Assembly (NCBI GenBank): GCA_963210315.1
Contig: OY723263.1
Location: forward strand, 434,001 to 498,000
Length of the DNA: 64,000 bases
From: Rhynchopus euleeides
Lineage: Eukaryota; Euglenozoa; Diplonemea; Diplonemida; Diplonemidae
Direction of reading: 5' to 3'
Below are positions 1 to 9,216 of the stretch, piece after piece. The notes under the pieces are model-generated. The model saw nothing but the letters and a program-made list of their open reading frames with translations. It did no database searches and was not told the DNA's origin. The position numbers and the translations under genes are program-made. Each line of letters begins with the position of its first letter. The first letter of the stretch is position 1.

Positions 1-786
1 CGATGCGGCATAGCTCAGCCCGAGGGTGGGTGACTCGACGAAGAGAACTGTCGGGTCGATCAGCAGCTCCTGCGCAATGGTCATCCGCAGCTTGTGCTCC
101 AGGTCCAGATCCGACACCACGGTGCGGGCATACTCCCTGAGGCCCACCAGCTCGGTCACCCTGTCCACCGCGAGGGCCTGATCCGTGGAGTCGATTTGGA
201 GATGCAGCTGGATGGACAGCATGAGGTTCTGCCGCACCGTTAACGACCTGCTGCAGAACACCCCGTTTGTCCGGGCAAACCCGACCACCGTGCGGCGATA
301 CCACGGTGCGATGGGAATCTTGTTGTAGTAAACATTCCCGGTGTATTCGTCAGTATCCAGGACACCAGCCAGGAGAGTGATCAACGCGTTTATCTCCATG
401 TCTGACGACCCAAGGAGTGCGGTGAGCTTCCCCGGAAGCAGGATCCCGCTGACGTCCTGCAGGATCGGGTTCCCGCCGAGGGGGTTCGGCACCGTCACAT
501 CGGAGAACACAACCGTGGCGTTCTGATCGGTCCCCCAGTGCTGCACATCGCTTCCCTGCATGAAGGCGTCCTGCCTGGAAGATATGACCTGGGCCCACCT
601 CCCCGCGTTGGCAACCGCCATGCGCTCCACCTCTGCCTCCTCCGCGTCAGCCTCTGCCCCGGGCCTGTTCTCGGATAGGCTCGCGTCCAGTTCATCCTCC
701 TCTAAACAGCTGTACAGCCCTGCAGACTGGAAGCTCTTCGCATACCCCGACCCTCGGGGGGACGGGGGGCGTGCAGCTCCGGACAT
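1..786 (-). CDS. ABCG-like transporter, N-terminal part with degenerate nucleotide-binding domain (partial)
   Basis: The frame is open from an ATG at 786 to the window edge, giving about 262 residues of a longer protein. An acidic N-terminal stretch (about residues 35-60) is followed by an ABCG-type ATP-binding domain with the typical order. The segment ILQDVSGILLPGKLTALLG leads into the Walker A position, then LLAGV, a Q-loop-like region, and the VLFVESPTLGL stretch at the Walker B/D-loop position. The catalytic motifs are degraded. The P-loop reads GSSDMEIN instead of GxSGxGKT, the LSGG signature is missing (LEHKLRMTIAQEL stands there), and the Walker B Asp-Glu is replaced by Val-Glu. White/PDR half or full transporters export lipids or xenobiotics using two ATPase sites, of which one is often inactive. 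I infer an inactive site or a decaying paralogue. The membrane domain would lie left of the window. Confidence 0.75.
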   Translation of the reverse strand, partial: MSGAARPPSPRGSGYAKSFQSAGLYSCLEEDELDASLSENRPGAEADAEEAEVERMAVANAGRWAQVISSRQDAFMQGSDVQHWGTDQNATVVFSDVTVPNPLGGNPILQDVSGILLPGKLTALLGSSDMEINALITLLAGVLDTDEYTGNVYYNKIPIAPWYRRTVVGFARTNGVFCSRSLTVRQNLMLSIQLHLQIDSTDQALAVDRVTELVGLREYARTVVSDLDLEHKLRMTIAQELLIDPTVLFVESPTLGLSYAAS

Positions 787-2232
787 CCTGGGAGGTGGAG
801 GGGAGGGGCACGCCAAAGGATGATTTCAGCAGCGCAGAAGAGGAGAGAAGAAAAGAAGAAGGGAAAAAAGAAGAAGCAAAAAAAAGATGGAATACCCCAC
901 CCCGCACCCTCCCCCCCCCTCCAACGACGGGAATGGGTGGGGGGGAGGGGAGGGGGGATCAAAAAAATCTCCCACACCCCCCTCCCCCCTCCCTCACCAC
1001 TGTCAGGTCAGGGTTTGGAGGGGTCGGGGTGGGGGGTGGGGGGGGATGCAAATGCAGTGAGAAGGCCTATGTCGCCATGAATGGAAAAGACAGTGGTGTG
1101 GAACGAGATGCCGCTTGCGGGGAGGCGGGGCGTGTTGTGCTGTGTGGGGGGAGTGGTGGGTGGCGATGCTCCGTGTGTTGCCTTGGCGGGAGGGTGTGTG
1201 TGGTGGGTGTTACGTTAGTGGAATCACACGACACAGTGGGTGGTTAGGGGTAGCGAAATAGACGACCGCGTAAACTCGACCTGCGAGTGGAGGGGGGGGG
1301 GAGGAGCTCATCCCATCGCCTCAGCTGCGAGTGTCGATCCGTCAGACTACATCTAAACTTGTATCACACAAGTCTCGGTGGTGGTCGGATATCTTCGCTG
1401 GTCAAAACACCAAATGTCCACCTACAGACTTGCGGGAAAGGTTGGTGGGGTAAAACCCCACCAACCACATTTTCCGGTGACGTGGCTTCGAATCGACCTA
1501 CTACGAAGAGAGGTGCTCAGAGCGCCGTGTCGCCCATAACACAGCATCCCACACAAGCAAGGCAAAAGGAGCAGGACATGAGCCAGTGGACGACAAGTCC
1601 ACCGACGCTGCTCGAAGAACAGAGGAGAGTGGGAGGGGCGCCCAGAAACAAGCAGCGGAACGTTGCCAAAAGTTGCCGATTAGCAAAGACCCTCACAACT
1701 AATGCAACCGTGTGAAGTGTTCGCAAGGATCCGCACGGTGAAAAGTTTCCTGAGTTGGCTACGCCAAACTTACAAAACAAAAGAGCACAGTGCGGCTCGC
1801 TGCTGTGATGACCTGAGGGGCCGCACCACTATTGAAAATGTAACCCTATCGGCACATGTCACTCACGGGGGAATGGGGAAGGGAGAGGTTGTGGTGAAAC
1901 GCACACACCACGAGTGATGAGGTGAGATGCGGCACTGCAATTACGGCACTTCCGCGTGCCGTAAACTCAAATCGGACCTGCGTTCTCTCTGTTTCATTTC
2001 GTGTTCCATTTCCTCCTTCATTGCATGAGGCTACAAACAAAGAATCCAGACAGCTTCCTTTTCCCCCGACTCGGACAAATGATGTGCGATCTCTTTTTTC
2101 GTTGAACGCTGCCCCACACGAACCTGCACGGGGCGCGGGGTGTTCGTGAAACGAACACAAAAGGAAATAGGGCAAATGGGTCGTGGGGCGCCGTCTGGTT
2201 TCCAGTCACAGGACGTGGATGCAAGGAAAATT
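787..2232. other. Gene-free region upstream of the ABCG-like gene
   Basis: This stretch is low-complexity and purine/G-rich at 830-1300, with several G-tracts, then mixed sequence. Open frames are short and show no recognisable protein. I see no RNA gene. The first part may hold the promoter and 5' UTR of the ABCG-like gene. Confidence 0.6.
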
Positions 2233-2432
2233 CATTAAAGATTTACCTACCACCCCCCGTGTATATGTCACCCCCCAAAAGGGGTGTGTTTATGTCACCC
2301 CCCCAGGGATGCTGGGGGGGGGGTGGCATAAACACACCTTTTGAGGGGTGGGGTGTCGTGGGCACTCTTACAGGCTGAGACGACGTTGGTCAAGATTTTG
2401 GGGAGTAAATGGCCTCATCACACTGGCCAGGA

Positions 2433-2640
2433 CTGGGACCTCCCATGTGGGATATCCCAATGGGGTATCCCACACGGGTGATGGTCACTATCCCACAGGG
2501 GAGGGCACGTGTTCCCTCCTGGGAGAACGTACGGTACCGACTTTGTCTATGGGAGACCCGATTGGGTCACGTAGGTTCTCCCAGGGGACATCATGTCCTC
2601 CCATGCGACATCCCGTGGGACGGATGGGATATCCCTAGTT
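2433..2640. repeat. Cluster of short palindromic TCCCA/TGGGA motifs inside the 2.2-3.6 kb element
   Basis: The motifs TGGGATATCCCA, TCCCACACGGG, TCCCACAGGGG, TCTCCCAGG, TCCCATGCG and TCCCGTGGGA recur about every 15-25 bases. They are mostly self-complementary pairs around a short spacer. Subterminal motif clusters like this are commonly transposase-binding regions; that role is inferred. Confidence 0.5.
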
Positions 2641-3364
2641 GTTCGTATTGCACCTAGGGTTAGCGTGCTGGCATCGCAGCAGTGTCCCCTCGAGTCCACT
2701 CAGTGAGAACCGATCCCGCTCTCCTACTCCTGCTCTTCGTGGCACCACACGGTCTCGCTCTCCTCCTCGTTGCGCTGGAAAGGAGGGGTGACACACACAC
2801 ACACACACTGGAAGCCGGGGATTGCCTGCTGATACTGAGACGCAATCTTCGCGACGACGCGTTGAAGAGAGCGCGGAATAGCCGCCGAACGAAAGATGGA
2901 GGGAGAGGGGATGCAGCGGGTGCGCTTTGGAACCGCACGTATCACCTGCTTCCGGAGGAAACGAGAACGAGAAGGACAGACAGCGTGTCTTGCGCTCCAG
3001 AAAGACCCAACGCAGGCTCTTCAACACGGACAATGCGGGGTCTCTTCAACTTCGGTGCCACCTGCTCGCCAACGCTGTGTTGCAGGTTGCTTCACGTGTC
3101 GGATGAGTGACCCAGCACTTCACCTGCAGCGCAAGCATTTCAACATGTTGCCCAACGACGAGCCATCCAAAGTGAGAGTACGCGGTGCTCCTCCTCGGTT
3201 ACTCTCGGTGATGCGCTGTCCGTGCCATTCATGTAGGTTGTCCGGACGGACACGCTTCTTGTGCCTGACATGTGAGCTTGAAGTGTTTGTCTCGCAATAA
3301 CGGGACACCACGTCCTGGCTCCTCCCCTTCCACCGGGGATACTATCCAGTTCCCTGTCCTCCCG

Positions 3365-3429
3365 ACAGGCCAACCTGGAGTGCCAAGAGACGCCCCCCGA
3401 GCGTCTCTTGGCACTCCAGGTTGGCCTGT
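3365..3429. repeat. Perfect 29-bp stem, 7-nt loop hairpin
   Basis: The left stem 3365-3393 is the exact reverse complement of 3401-3429, with the loop cccccga between them. It lies in the right part of the 2.2-3.6 kb element. It could be a structural part of the element, a palindromic cloning or assembly scar, or a small-RNA precursor. Confidence 0.8.
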
Positions 3430-3572
3430 AGAGAGGACTGAGGTGTGTGCGCGTGTGCGTATAGGGCCTCAAAGGCAACCACCCTAAAAAGGTGTGTTTA
3501 TGTCACCCCCCTCCCAATTTTTGCACCTGGGGGGGGTGACATATACACGGGGGGTGGTAGGTATCTTTAATG

Positions 3573-4127
3573 TTTTTACTGTACCCCCGCTCCCGATCCC
3601 ACCCACCCCCCGATTGGAATTGATCCCTCCTCCTTGCCTACGTTACATAGGGGGGCTCCATTGGTACTCTGCTGGGGTAGTATGAAAAAAGTGATTTGCT
3701 ATTTTAAAACGCACGGTATGGGGGGGTGGGAGGGGTGGTGGCGGGGGGGGTGGGGGTGGGGGAGTCTTGCTCGGTCAGAGGATACAAAGGAGATAGGGGG
3801 AGGGGGAGGTCAGTTCATCCAGGTCTGCTTGTAGTATCAGTTCACGTGCGGAGGGGCTGGAGCGGGGAACAAAGAGACACAAATCCTGCTGTGAGTTGTG
3901 CGGTGTTTCCCCTCAGCCCCCCTTCCAACCTTGCAAAAAGGAGCCGGCGGTACGTAATGTGTTTGTTTGTGCAACCGGGTATTGCAAGTGGTAGTAAAAA
4001 GAAAAACACGACAGGTCAGATCGCCCGTCCTTCCTCGACCTCACGACTCCCCCCTACGCACCTACGGTGCTCAAACAAGTTTGTGGTGGGGGTGGGGGGT
4101 GCGGGGCCGCGCGAAGCGCGGCCCCCC
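3573..4127. other. Gene-free spacer, G-rich
   Basis: This spacer between two mobile elements has G-tracts at 3720-3770. I see no gene or RNA feature in it. Confidence 0.5.
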
Positions 4128-5025
4128 CCCCCCCGGAGGCAGAGACCCCGATAAGAATCCGACCCCCTGACCCCACCCGACCCCCGACCCCCTCTTATAA
4201 AAGACCCCCCCCCCCAAATATCTGGGAAAAACCCTGGGTTTTTCCCGAGGAAACGCGGGTTTCTCCCTCTGTTGCATTGTTCGGGCTCCGTGTGGATCGT
4301 AGTGGGGTCACTTTGTTGGTGTAGGTGCCACACAACACCCCTGAAATGCGGAGGTGGTCCATCGAGAATGGGGGTCGGAAACCCGGGGGTCGGAATCGAG
4401 GGGTCGGATATGGGGGTCAGAGGGGGTCGGCCCCCCTCCCGACCCCCCATTGTTCTCGGGGGTCGAGATACGGGGGGTCGGAAGGGTCGGAAGGGGTCAG
4501 AAAATGGGGGTCGGAAACTTGGGGGTCGGAACTTTTGCACTATTTCTCAGGGGTCGGAAAATGGGGGGTTGCAAACTCGGGGGTCGGAGTATGAGGGGTC
4601 GGCCCCCCTCCCGACCCCCTCCGACCCCCCCACACAGGGTTTGCAAAACCCCGTCCTTTTGAATATTTGGGACTTCTGCGGATCGCAGTGGGGTCATTTC
4701 GTGGATAGAAGTACCAAGCTTCACTCATGAAATGTGGGTCTGGTCCAGGGATATTCATGGGAGGAGATGCCTGGGAGGCACACACCATGCCACCCTACCC
4801 ACCCACCCAGCGGCACCCTCCCCGACCCCCCCTCGGATTTTTCAAAAACCCGTTCTTTTGAATGTTTGGAGCTTGTGCGGATCGCAGTGGGGTCATTTTG
4901 GCCATGGGGTGCCTATGAACACCCCTTATTGGTGGTCCCCATTCAGGCAAATTCCTCAAGGCGACCCCCTCGGACCCCCTCCCGACCCCCTCTTATCGGG
5001 GTCTATGCCCGGAGGGGGGGGGGGA
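4128..5025. mobile_element. About 0.9 kb element built of GGGGTCGG repeats with inverted ends
   Basis: AGACCCCGATAAGA at 4143-4156 is exactly inverted at 4991-5004, and both copies are flanked outward by a CCGG-containing C/G-tract. The interior is dominated by GGGGTCGG(AA) motifs, and by three copies of a longer unit containing CGGATCGCAGTGGGGTCA-like sequence (near 4294, 4675 and 4874). No protein is encoded. A CATTAAAGATTT-like end, as in the 2.2-3.6 kb element, occurs just outside on the right (inverted, 5028-5039), which hints at a relationship between the two. Confidence 0.55.
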
Positions 5026-5040
5026 AATCTTTAATGACCT

Positions 5041-5611
5041 TCACAAAAAAAATTGATCGGCTTTCTTTTGTGCAGCTGGGCTGCACAAAGAAATGCGAAA
5101 GAGGTAAGCCATACAAGACTGGCCACAACATATGTACAACGGGGAAAGTGATGGGATCCAAGCATTGGAAGTTCCCACCCACTGATGTGTGGGTGTGTTG
5201 GAGTCCTGGGATATGTAATCCACTCTGCTTGGGTGCGGATAAGCAATCTCACCAGTGAAAAAGGGCCTTGTGCCAGGGTTGCCCTGTTTCTAACGCCTCA
5301 CTCTACCCATACCCAGGCAGTTTGCAAAGGATTCACGCGAGCTCCAACCCGGGCCCGATTGTGCTTTTGGAAAGGGTCAGTGCGCACATGCTTCACGATG
5401 GGCGCACGTTGCGTATTACACATGACTGCGGTTTCGAACAAAGTGCCGGTCTTTGAGCTGATTGGTCAGAATGCGATGTTTTTGCACCAGCATGTGTATT
5501 CACCGTCTGGGCGTCCACCACCTCGATTTTAGCCAAGAATATTTCCCATGACTGCAAGTCTGGCACGCTGATGCATCACAGTGAAGAGGGTGCTCGACCC
5601 GCTCAAACGGT
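5041..5611. other. Gene-free region
   Basis: This is mixed-composition DNA between the GGGGTCGG element and the repeat-protein gene. Only short non-conserved frames are present. I recognise nothing in it. Confidence 0.5.
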
Positions 5612-6499
5612 CTAGAGAGGACGGCTGCGCAGACATGGCTTCCCATGACGTTCCCCTGACGATTGCCTTTGGCAAGGCAAGCGCTTTCTGGGCAGCGGCA
5701 CGTCACGGCACGGGTCCGGCACAGCCGTCACCGGTGCGTGTGTGTAGTGATACGGCGGTGGGATCCTCGTCTCAGCAATCTGGGTCAGTGGCGCATGTGT
5801 CCAGGATGGCGGTGCACGCGACGCAGATGCACTGGGTGCGTGTGTGTAGTGAGAAGACTGCGGGATCCTCGTCTCAGCAATTTGGGTCAGTGGCGCATGT
5901 GTCCAGGATGGCGGTGCACGCGACGAAGATGCACTGGGTGCGTGTGTGTAGTGAGAAGACTGTGGGATCCTCGTCTCAGCAATCTGGGTCAGTGGCGCAT
6001 GTGTCCAGGATGGCGGTGCACGCGACGCAGATGCACTGGGTGCGTGTGTGTAGTGATACGGCTGCGGGATCCTGGTATCGGCAACCTGGTTCAGGGGCGC
6101 CTGTGTCCAGGACGATGGTGCAGGGTACGGCTGTGGGATCCTGGTACCGGCAGTATAGGTCAAGGGCGCATATGTCTGATACGGCGGTGGGATCCTCGTC
6201 TCAGCAATCTGGGTCAGTGGCGCATGTGTCCAGGATGGCGGTGCACGCGACGCAGATGCACTGGGTGCGTGTGTGTAGTGAGAAGACTGTGGGATCCTCG
6301 TCTCAGCAATTTGGGTCGGTGGCGCATATGTCCAGGACGGCCATGCAGGCGACGAAGATGCACTGGGCGCGTGTGTGTAGTGATACGGCTGCGGGATCCT
6401 GGTCTCAGCAATTTGGGTCACGGGCACTTGAGTCCCCACCGCGTAAGCTGCTGAGACGTGCAGCGCGGCACACACACAGGCGGCAAGAAGGGTGCGCAT
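5612..6499 (-). CDS. Secreted proline-rich protein with 34-residue tandem repeats
   Basis: The frame encodes 295 residues from an ATG at 6499. Residues 1-20 are a classic signal peptide (MRTLLAACVCAALHVSAAYA, with a likely cut after AYA). Nearly the whole remainder is tandem repeats of about 34 residues with the core TQIAETRIPQSSHYTHAPSA and a PSWTHAPL linker. There are about seven copies, one shortened and divergent in the middle. At DNA level the unit is 102 bp and neighbouring copies are nearly identical, which points to recent expansion. The last about 40 residues switch to an Arg/Cys-rich sequence without repeats, so a missed 3' splice is possible. It has no cysteines in the repeats and no membrane segment. 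Such proteins are often cell-wall, mucilage or surface-coat components, but function is not known here. Confidence 0.6.
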   Translation of the reverse strand: MRTLLAACVCAALHVSAAYAVGTQVPVTQIAETRIPQPYHYTHAPSASSSPAWPSWTYAPPTQIAETRIPQSSHYTHAPSASASRAPPSWTHAPLTQIAETRIPPPYQTYAPLTYTAGTRIPQPYPAPSSWTQAPLNQVADTRIPQPYHYTHAPSASASRAPPSWTHAPLTQIAETRIPQSSHYTHAPSASSSRAPPSWTHAPLTQIAETRIPQSSHYTHAPSASASRAPPSWTHAPLTQIAETRIPPPYHYTHAPVTAVPDPCRDVPLPRKRLPCQRQSSGERHGKPCLRSRPL

Positions 6500-7448
6500 C
6501 GTTGATGTGGGGGGTGGGCAAAAACCTGCATGTGGGATGTCCAGCGCGTGCTACTCCTAAGGTGCATTGCCAGAATAGGGGGAACAGGGGCATCCAAACC
6601 GCACCGCATCGTTCTTCTTTCGCACCACCCCTGACAAGGGCTCGCGTGAGACGCACGTCATCTGGCACCACCACATTCTTTTTTGCCTTCGCCCCGTTGT
6701 GTGTCAACGAGGCAAAAACCAATCAGAACACTGCACCGTGGGGGGTGTGGGAAGTATTCCCACCACCCCCACACACACACCCTTCCTGACACCGTCTTTT
6801 GCAGGACCACCACAAAGTGGTGTGCACCGTGTCAGCCACCCATCCCGCCCTGTGGGACAAGCCCCCTTTCTTGTTGGCACATATTTTTTGCATCTTCGCC
6901 CTTCATTCTTCCCGAGAGTGCCTCGGTGGAAAAGAAGCTGAAGGGGTATAAAGTGACACTGCGCTCGTTCCGCACTTCTTCTTCCGTTTCCTTTGATGTG
7001 TTGACACCACACACAATGCTCAAAATAACTAACACAGCGAATGGGGGCTGGTGCTGTGCAAATACGCATGGCCTGCTGAACATCCGCCATCCAGCACACT
7101 CACACAGGCAGGGGTGCACAGAGTTCGAAGCTTGGAGAACTTTTGGAATAGCCCGGGCAGATCTGGGGGAATATCCAGTGATCTCCAGCAAACCCGCCGT
7201 TTGAACACCTCGCAACACCGAGTTGACTTCCGTGCGATCTGTAGCGCTCACTCCTTGACTTTTCTGTTGAACGACGCTTTCCGGCAGCTCTGCAAGGTGC
7301 ATTCGCACCAGGAGTGAGGACCGCGGAATGCGTCACTAGGGAGATCTGAAGACTGAAACACGAAGGGCTTCTTGATAGAGGGGTTTTTCGCTTCATATGT
7401 GTGGTGCCTCCGACCAGAGAAAGATCAGTGCAGATCAAGGAGGCGCTA
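6500..7448. other. Gene-free region
   Basis: This intergenic sequence between the eL34 gene and the repeat-protein gene probably includes the 5' region of the latter and the 3' region of the former. No RNA gene or repeat was recognised. Confidence 0.5.
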
Positions 7449-7988
7449 TCAACGGGTCTTCCTCAGCACGCGCTTCACGATTTTCATCTCCTCAATCAGG
7501 AAGGCGCGGATCACCCTGTGGCGGTGGCAGTGGGTTGAATTGCGCGGGGCGCAGGCACAGCAAACATACCTTTCCCGCACGTGCCTGTGGCTCAGGACAC
7601 CACCGTACGCCCTGGACACGCTCTTCTGGCGGGTCGGTGCCTGTGTGGTTGATAGAATGTGAGAATAGAGCAGAAGCAGTGCGTGAGAAACAGAAGGCAA
7701 CATGTGCCCACCAGCAAGACCAAAACCCTCCCCCACCAGGAGGCAACCTCTTTTCATCAACACCGCAGCCCATACCTTGTACGACCCGTACTTGCCCATC
7801 TCGCGCATGGCGCGGGTGCCCTGAAGCCTCTGGTGGCCCAGGTATTTGGGCGTGTGGGGCCCAGCCACCCTCTTCTTCAAGCGCTTCGCCACGAGCTTCC
7901 CTCCGGGGATGTGGCCGATGACGAAGCGGCCATCGTGCCCACCCGTCTTGTACTTGTGCTTCGGCGCGAAGTGAACGCGCTGCACCAT
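7449..7988 (-). CDS. RPL34: 60S ribosomal protein eL34 (three exons)
   Basis: Exons are 7776-7988, 7570-7625 and 7449-7515, which join to 111 residues; eL34 is usually 115-120. The start MVQR is the normal eL34 N-terminus, and the spliced product contains the family core SRAYGG, a VRERVIRAFLIEE block and a basic C-terminus. eL34 is a structural protein of the large cytosolic ribosomal subunit. Both introns begin GTATG and end CAG (150 and 54 bp), and the phase-2 junction restores an Arg codon. The CxxC zinc-ribbon residues of many eukaryotic eL34 proteins are not seen at the usual places (ARG/HIS-rich sequence stands there), which suggests a zinc-independent variant. Identification is firm; exon ends are inferred from frame and splice signals. 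Confidence 0.9.
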   Translation of the reverse strand: MVQRVHFAPKHKYKTGGHDGRFVIGHIPGGKLVAKRLKKRVAGPHTPKYLGHQRLQGTRAMREMGKYGSYKVWAAVLMKRGCLLVGEGFGLAGGHMLPSVSHALLLLYSHILSTTQAPTRQKSVSRAYGGVLSHRHVRERYVCCACAPRNSTHCHRHRVIRAFLIEEMKIVKRVLRKTR

Positions 7989-9216
7989 TGTATTACCCGA
8001 TTCCCTAGTTTTCCTGCAGCAGGTGGATGGTGCACGCAACATAAGATTCACCACAAAAAGGCATGCGGTTGTGACAGGTCGAAAGTGCGCAACCCTTCTC
8101 GCAGACGCGTGTGGGGGCAAGAGCAGGGGGAAGATAATCACAGGCAACTTCGAACGGGCACTGGCATCTACGGCACATCATGGTATACTAACAGTAACTA
8201 CACTACTGTGCGATCGTGATAATGTATGGCGGCGGCTTTCCGGGGACATTCCCGCCGCAATGCATCTCGCTGTGAGTCTACACGGTGTGGCTCGAGGGCT
8301 GTGATGGCATGCCACAGCCACACCGAGCAGGGCACAACCAACAAAAACCCCAACGGGAAGCCAGGGACAGGACGGTGTTGCTCCGAACCTCACGCACAAA
8401 GGAGTGGGGAGGGAGTGTGTTCACTCAGAGAAGGGCTTGCTACGGGAAGCCATGGCATGGACGACTCACTGAGTTGGCCTGTTCAGCACAGGCTTGATCT
8501 ATTCCAACGACGCTACCTTCCCATGCCAGGGCCCCCATTGGGGCCTCTGAAAGAAGCAGTCGACAGGCAAGCTGTGAACTCAGGTCATCGGCTGCTGCTG
8601 TGAGGTAGAGAGATGTCATCAGAACAGCTAGCTTTTCTGCGCGAAAGGGTAAACACATCAAACTGTTCACTCCCCTGCATGCACTAGCAGGCATCGTTCA
8701 TTCGTACAAACAAGAGGCAACTCCAAGCCGGTTTGAATCGGAAAGAACAGACATTCAGGGACAGGACAGGGCAGATAGAAGGATATACAGGAGAGGGGCC
8801 GGTTCGATGAAATCGCGCTTGCTCGGCTGCGCTACACTGTGTGGTGTTGGCGTGAGTTGTACTCTCAACCAACCCCCGTGACTTGTCGAAACCAAGCACA
8901 CTATCTTGGAGAAAGAAAACTCTGGGGAATGAAAGGGCGGGACCCAGTCTACGCCGAACTAAAAAATATGAATACGCACCAGAGGCTCTACGGTGGAGGG
9001 TGACGGTCGGAGTCACCAGGGCTCTCTGTGACCCCTTGCCGTATCGCAAGGTGCCCAGATCCCTGCACACACCACACCACACACCGCACACACTCCGCAA
9101 CACAAGCTGCCCGGATCGCTATTGAGCCCAAGACGCAATTCCTCCCGAACACCCACCTCCCCACCGCCCCACCAACACACCCACGCCCCCCCCGGCTCTG
9201 CCCGACCCCCCCCCTC
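7989..9216. other. Gene-free region
   Basis: This stretch holds the eL34 5' flank followed by non-coding sequence. At 9160-9215 a C-rich tract leads into the 3' end of the CaaX gene. Nothing else was recognised. Confidence 0.5.

Larger units (their letters stand above)
2233..3572. mobile_element. 1.34 kb non-autonomous DNA element with about 100-bp terminal inverted repeats
   Basis: The left end begins CATTAAAGATTTACCTACC, followed by a C-tract, GTGTATATGTCACC and GGTGTGTTTATGTCACC. The right end, read in reverse, begins CATTAAAGATACCTACC with the same blocks in the same order over roughly 100 bp. A TTAA sits inside both ends, so either the ends begin at CATT or a TTAA target duplication is present. 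The interior encodes no transposase. It holds a dense set of short palindromes (2433-2640) and a 29-bp perfect hairpin (3365-3429). The superfamily cannot be assigned from sequence alone. Confidence 0.7.

Noticed and set aside
4100-4135. GCGGGGCCGCGCGAAGCGCGGCCC hairpin-like stretch
   Set aside because: It is a short GC palindrome at the edge of the GGGGTCGG element. It may be part of that element's end and has no independent support.
5581-6789. 402-codon plus-strand ORF
   Set aside because: It is the antisense of the 34-residue repeat gene. The 102-bp period keeps several frames open, and the minus-strand product has a proper signal peptide.
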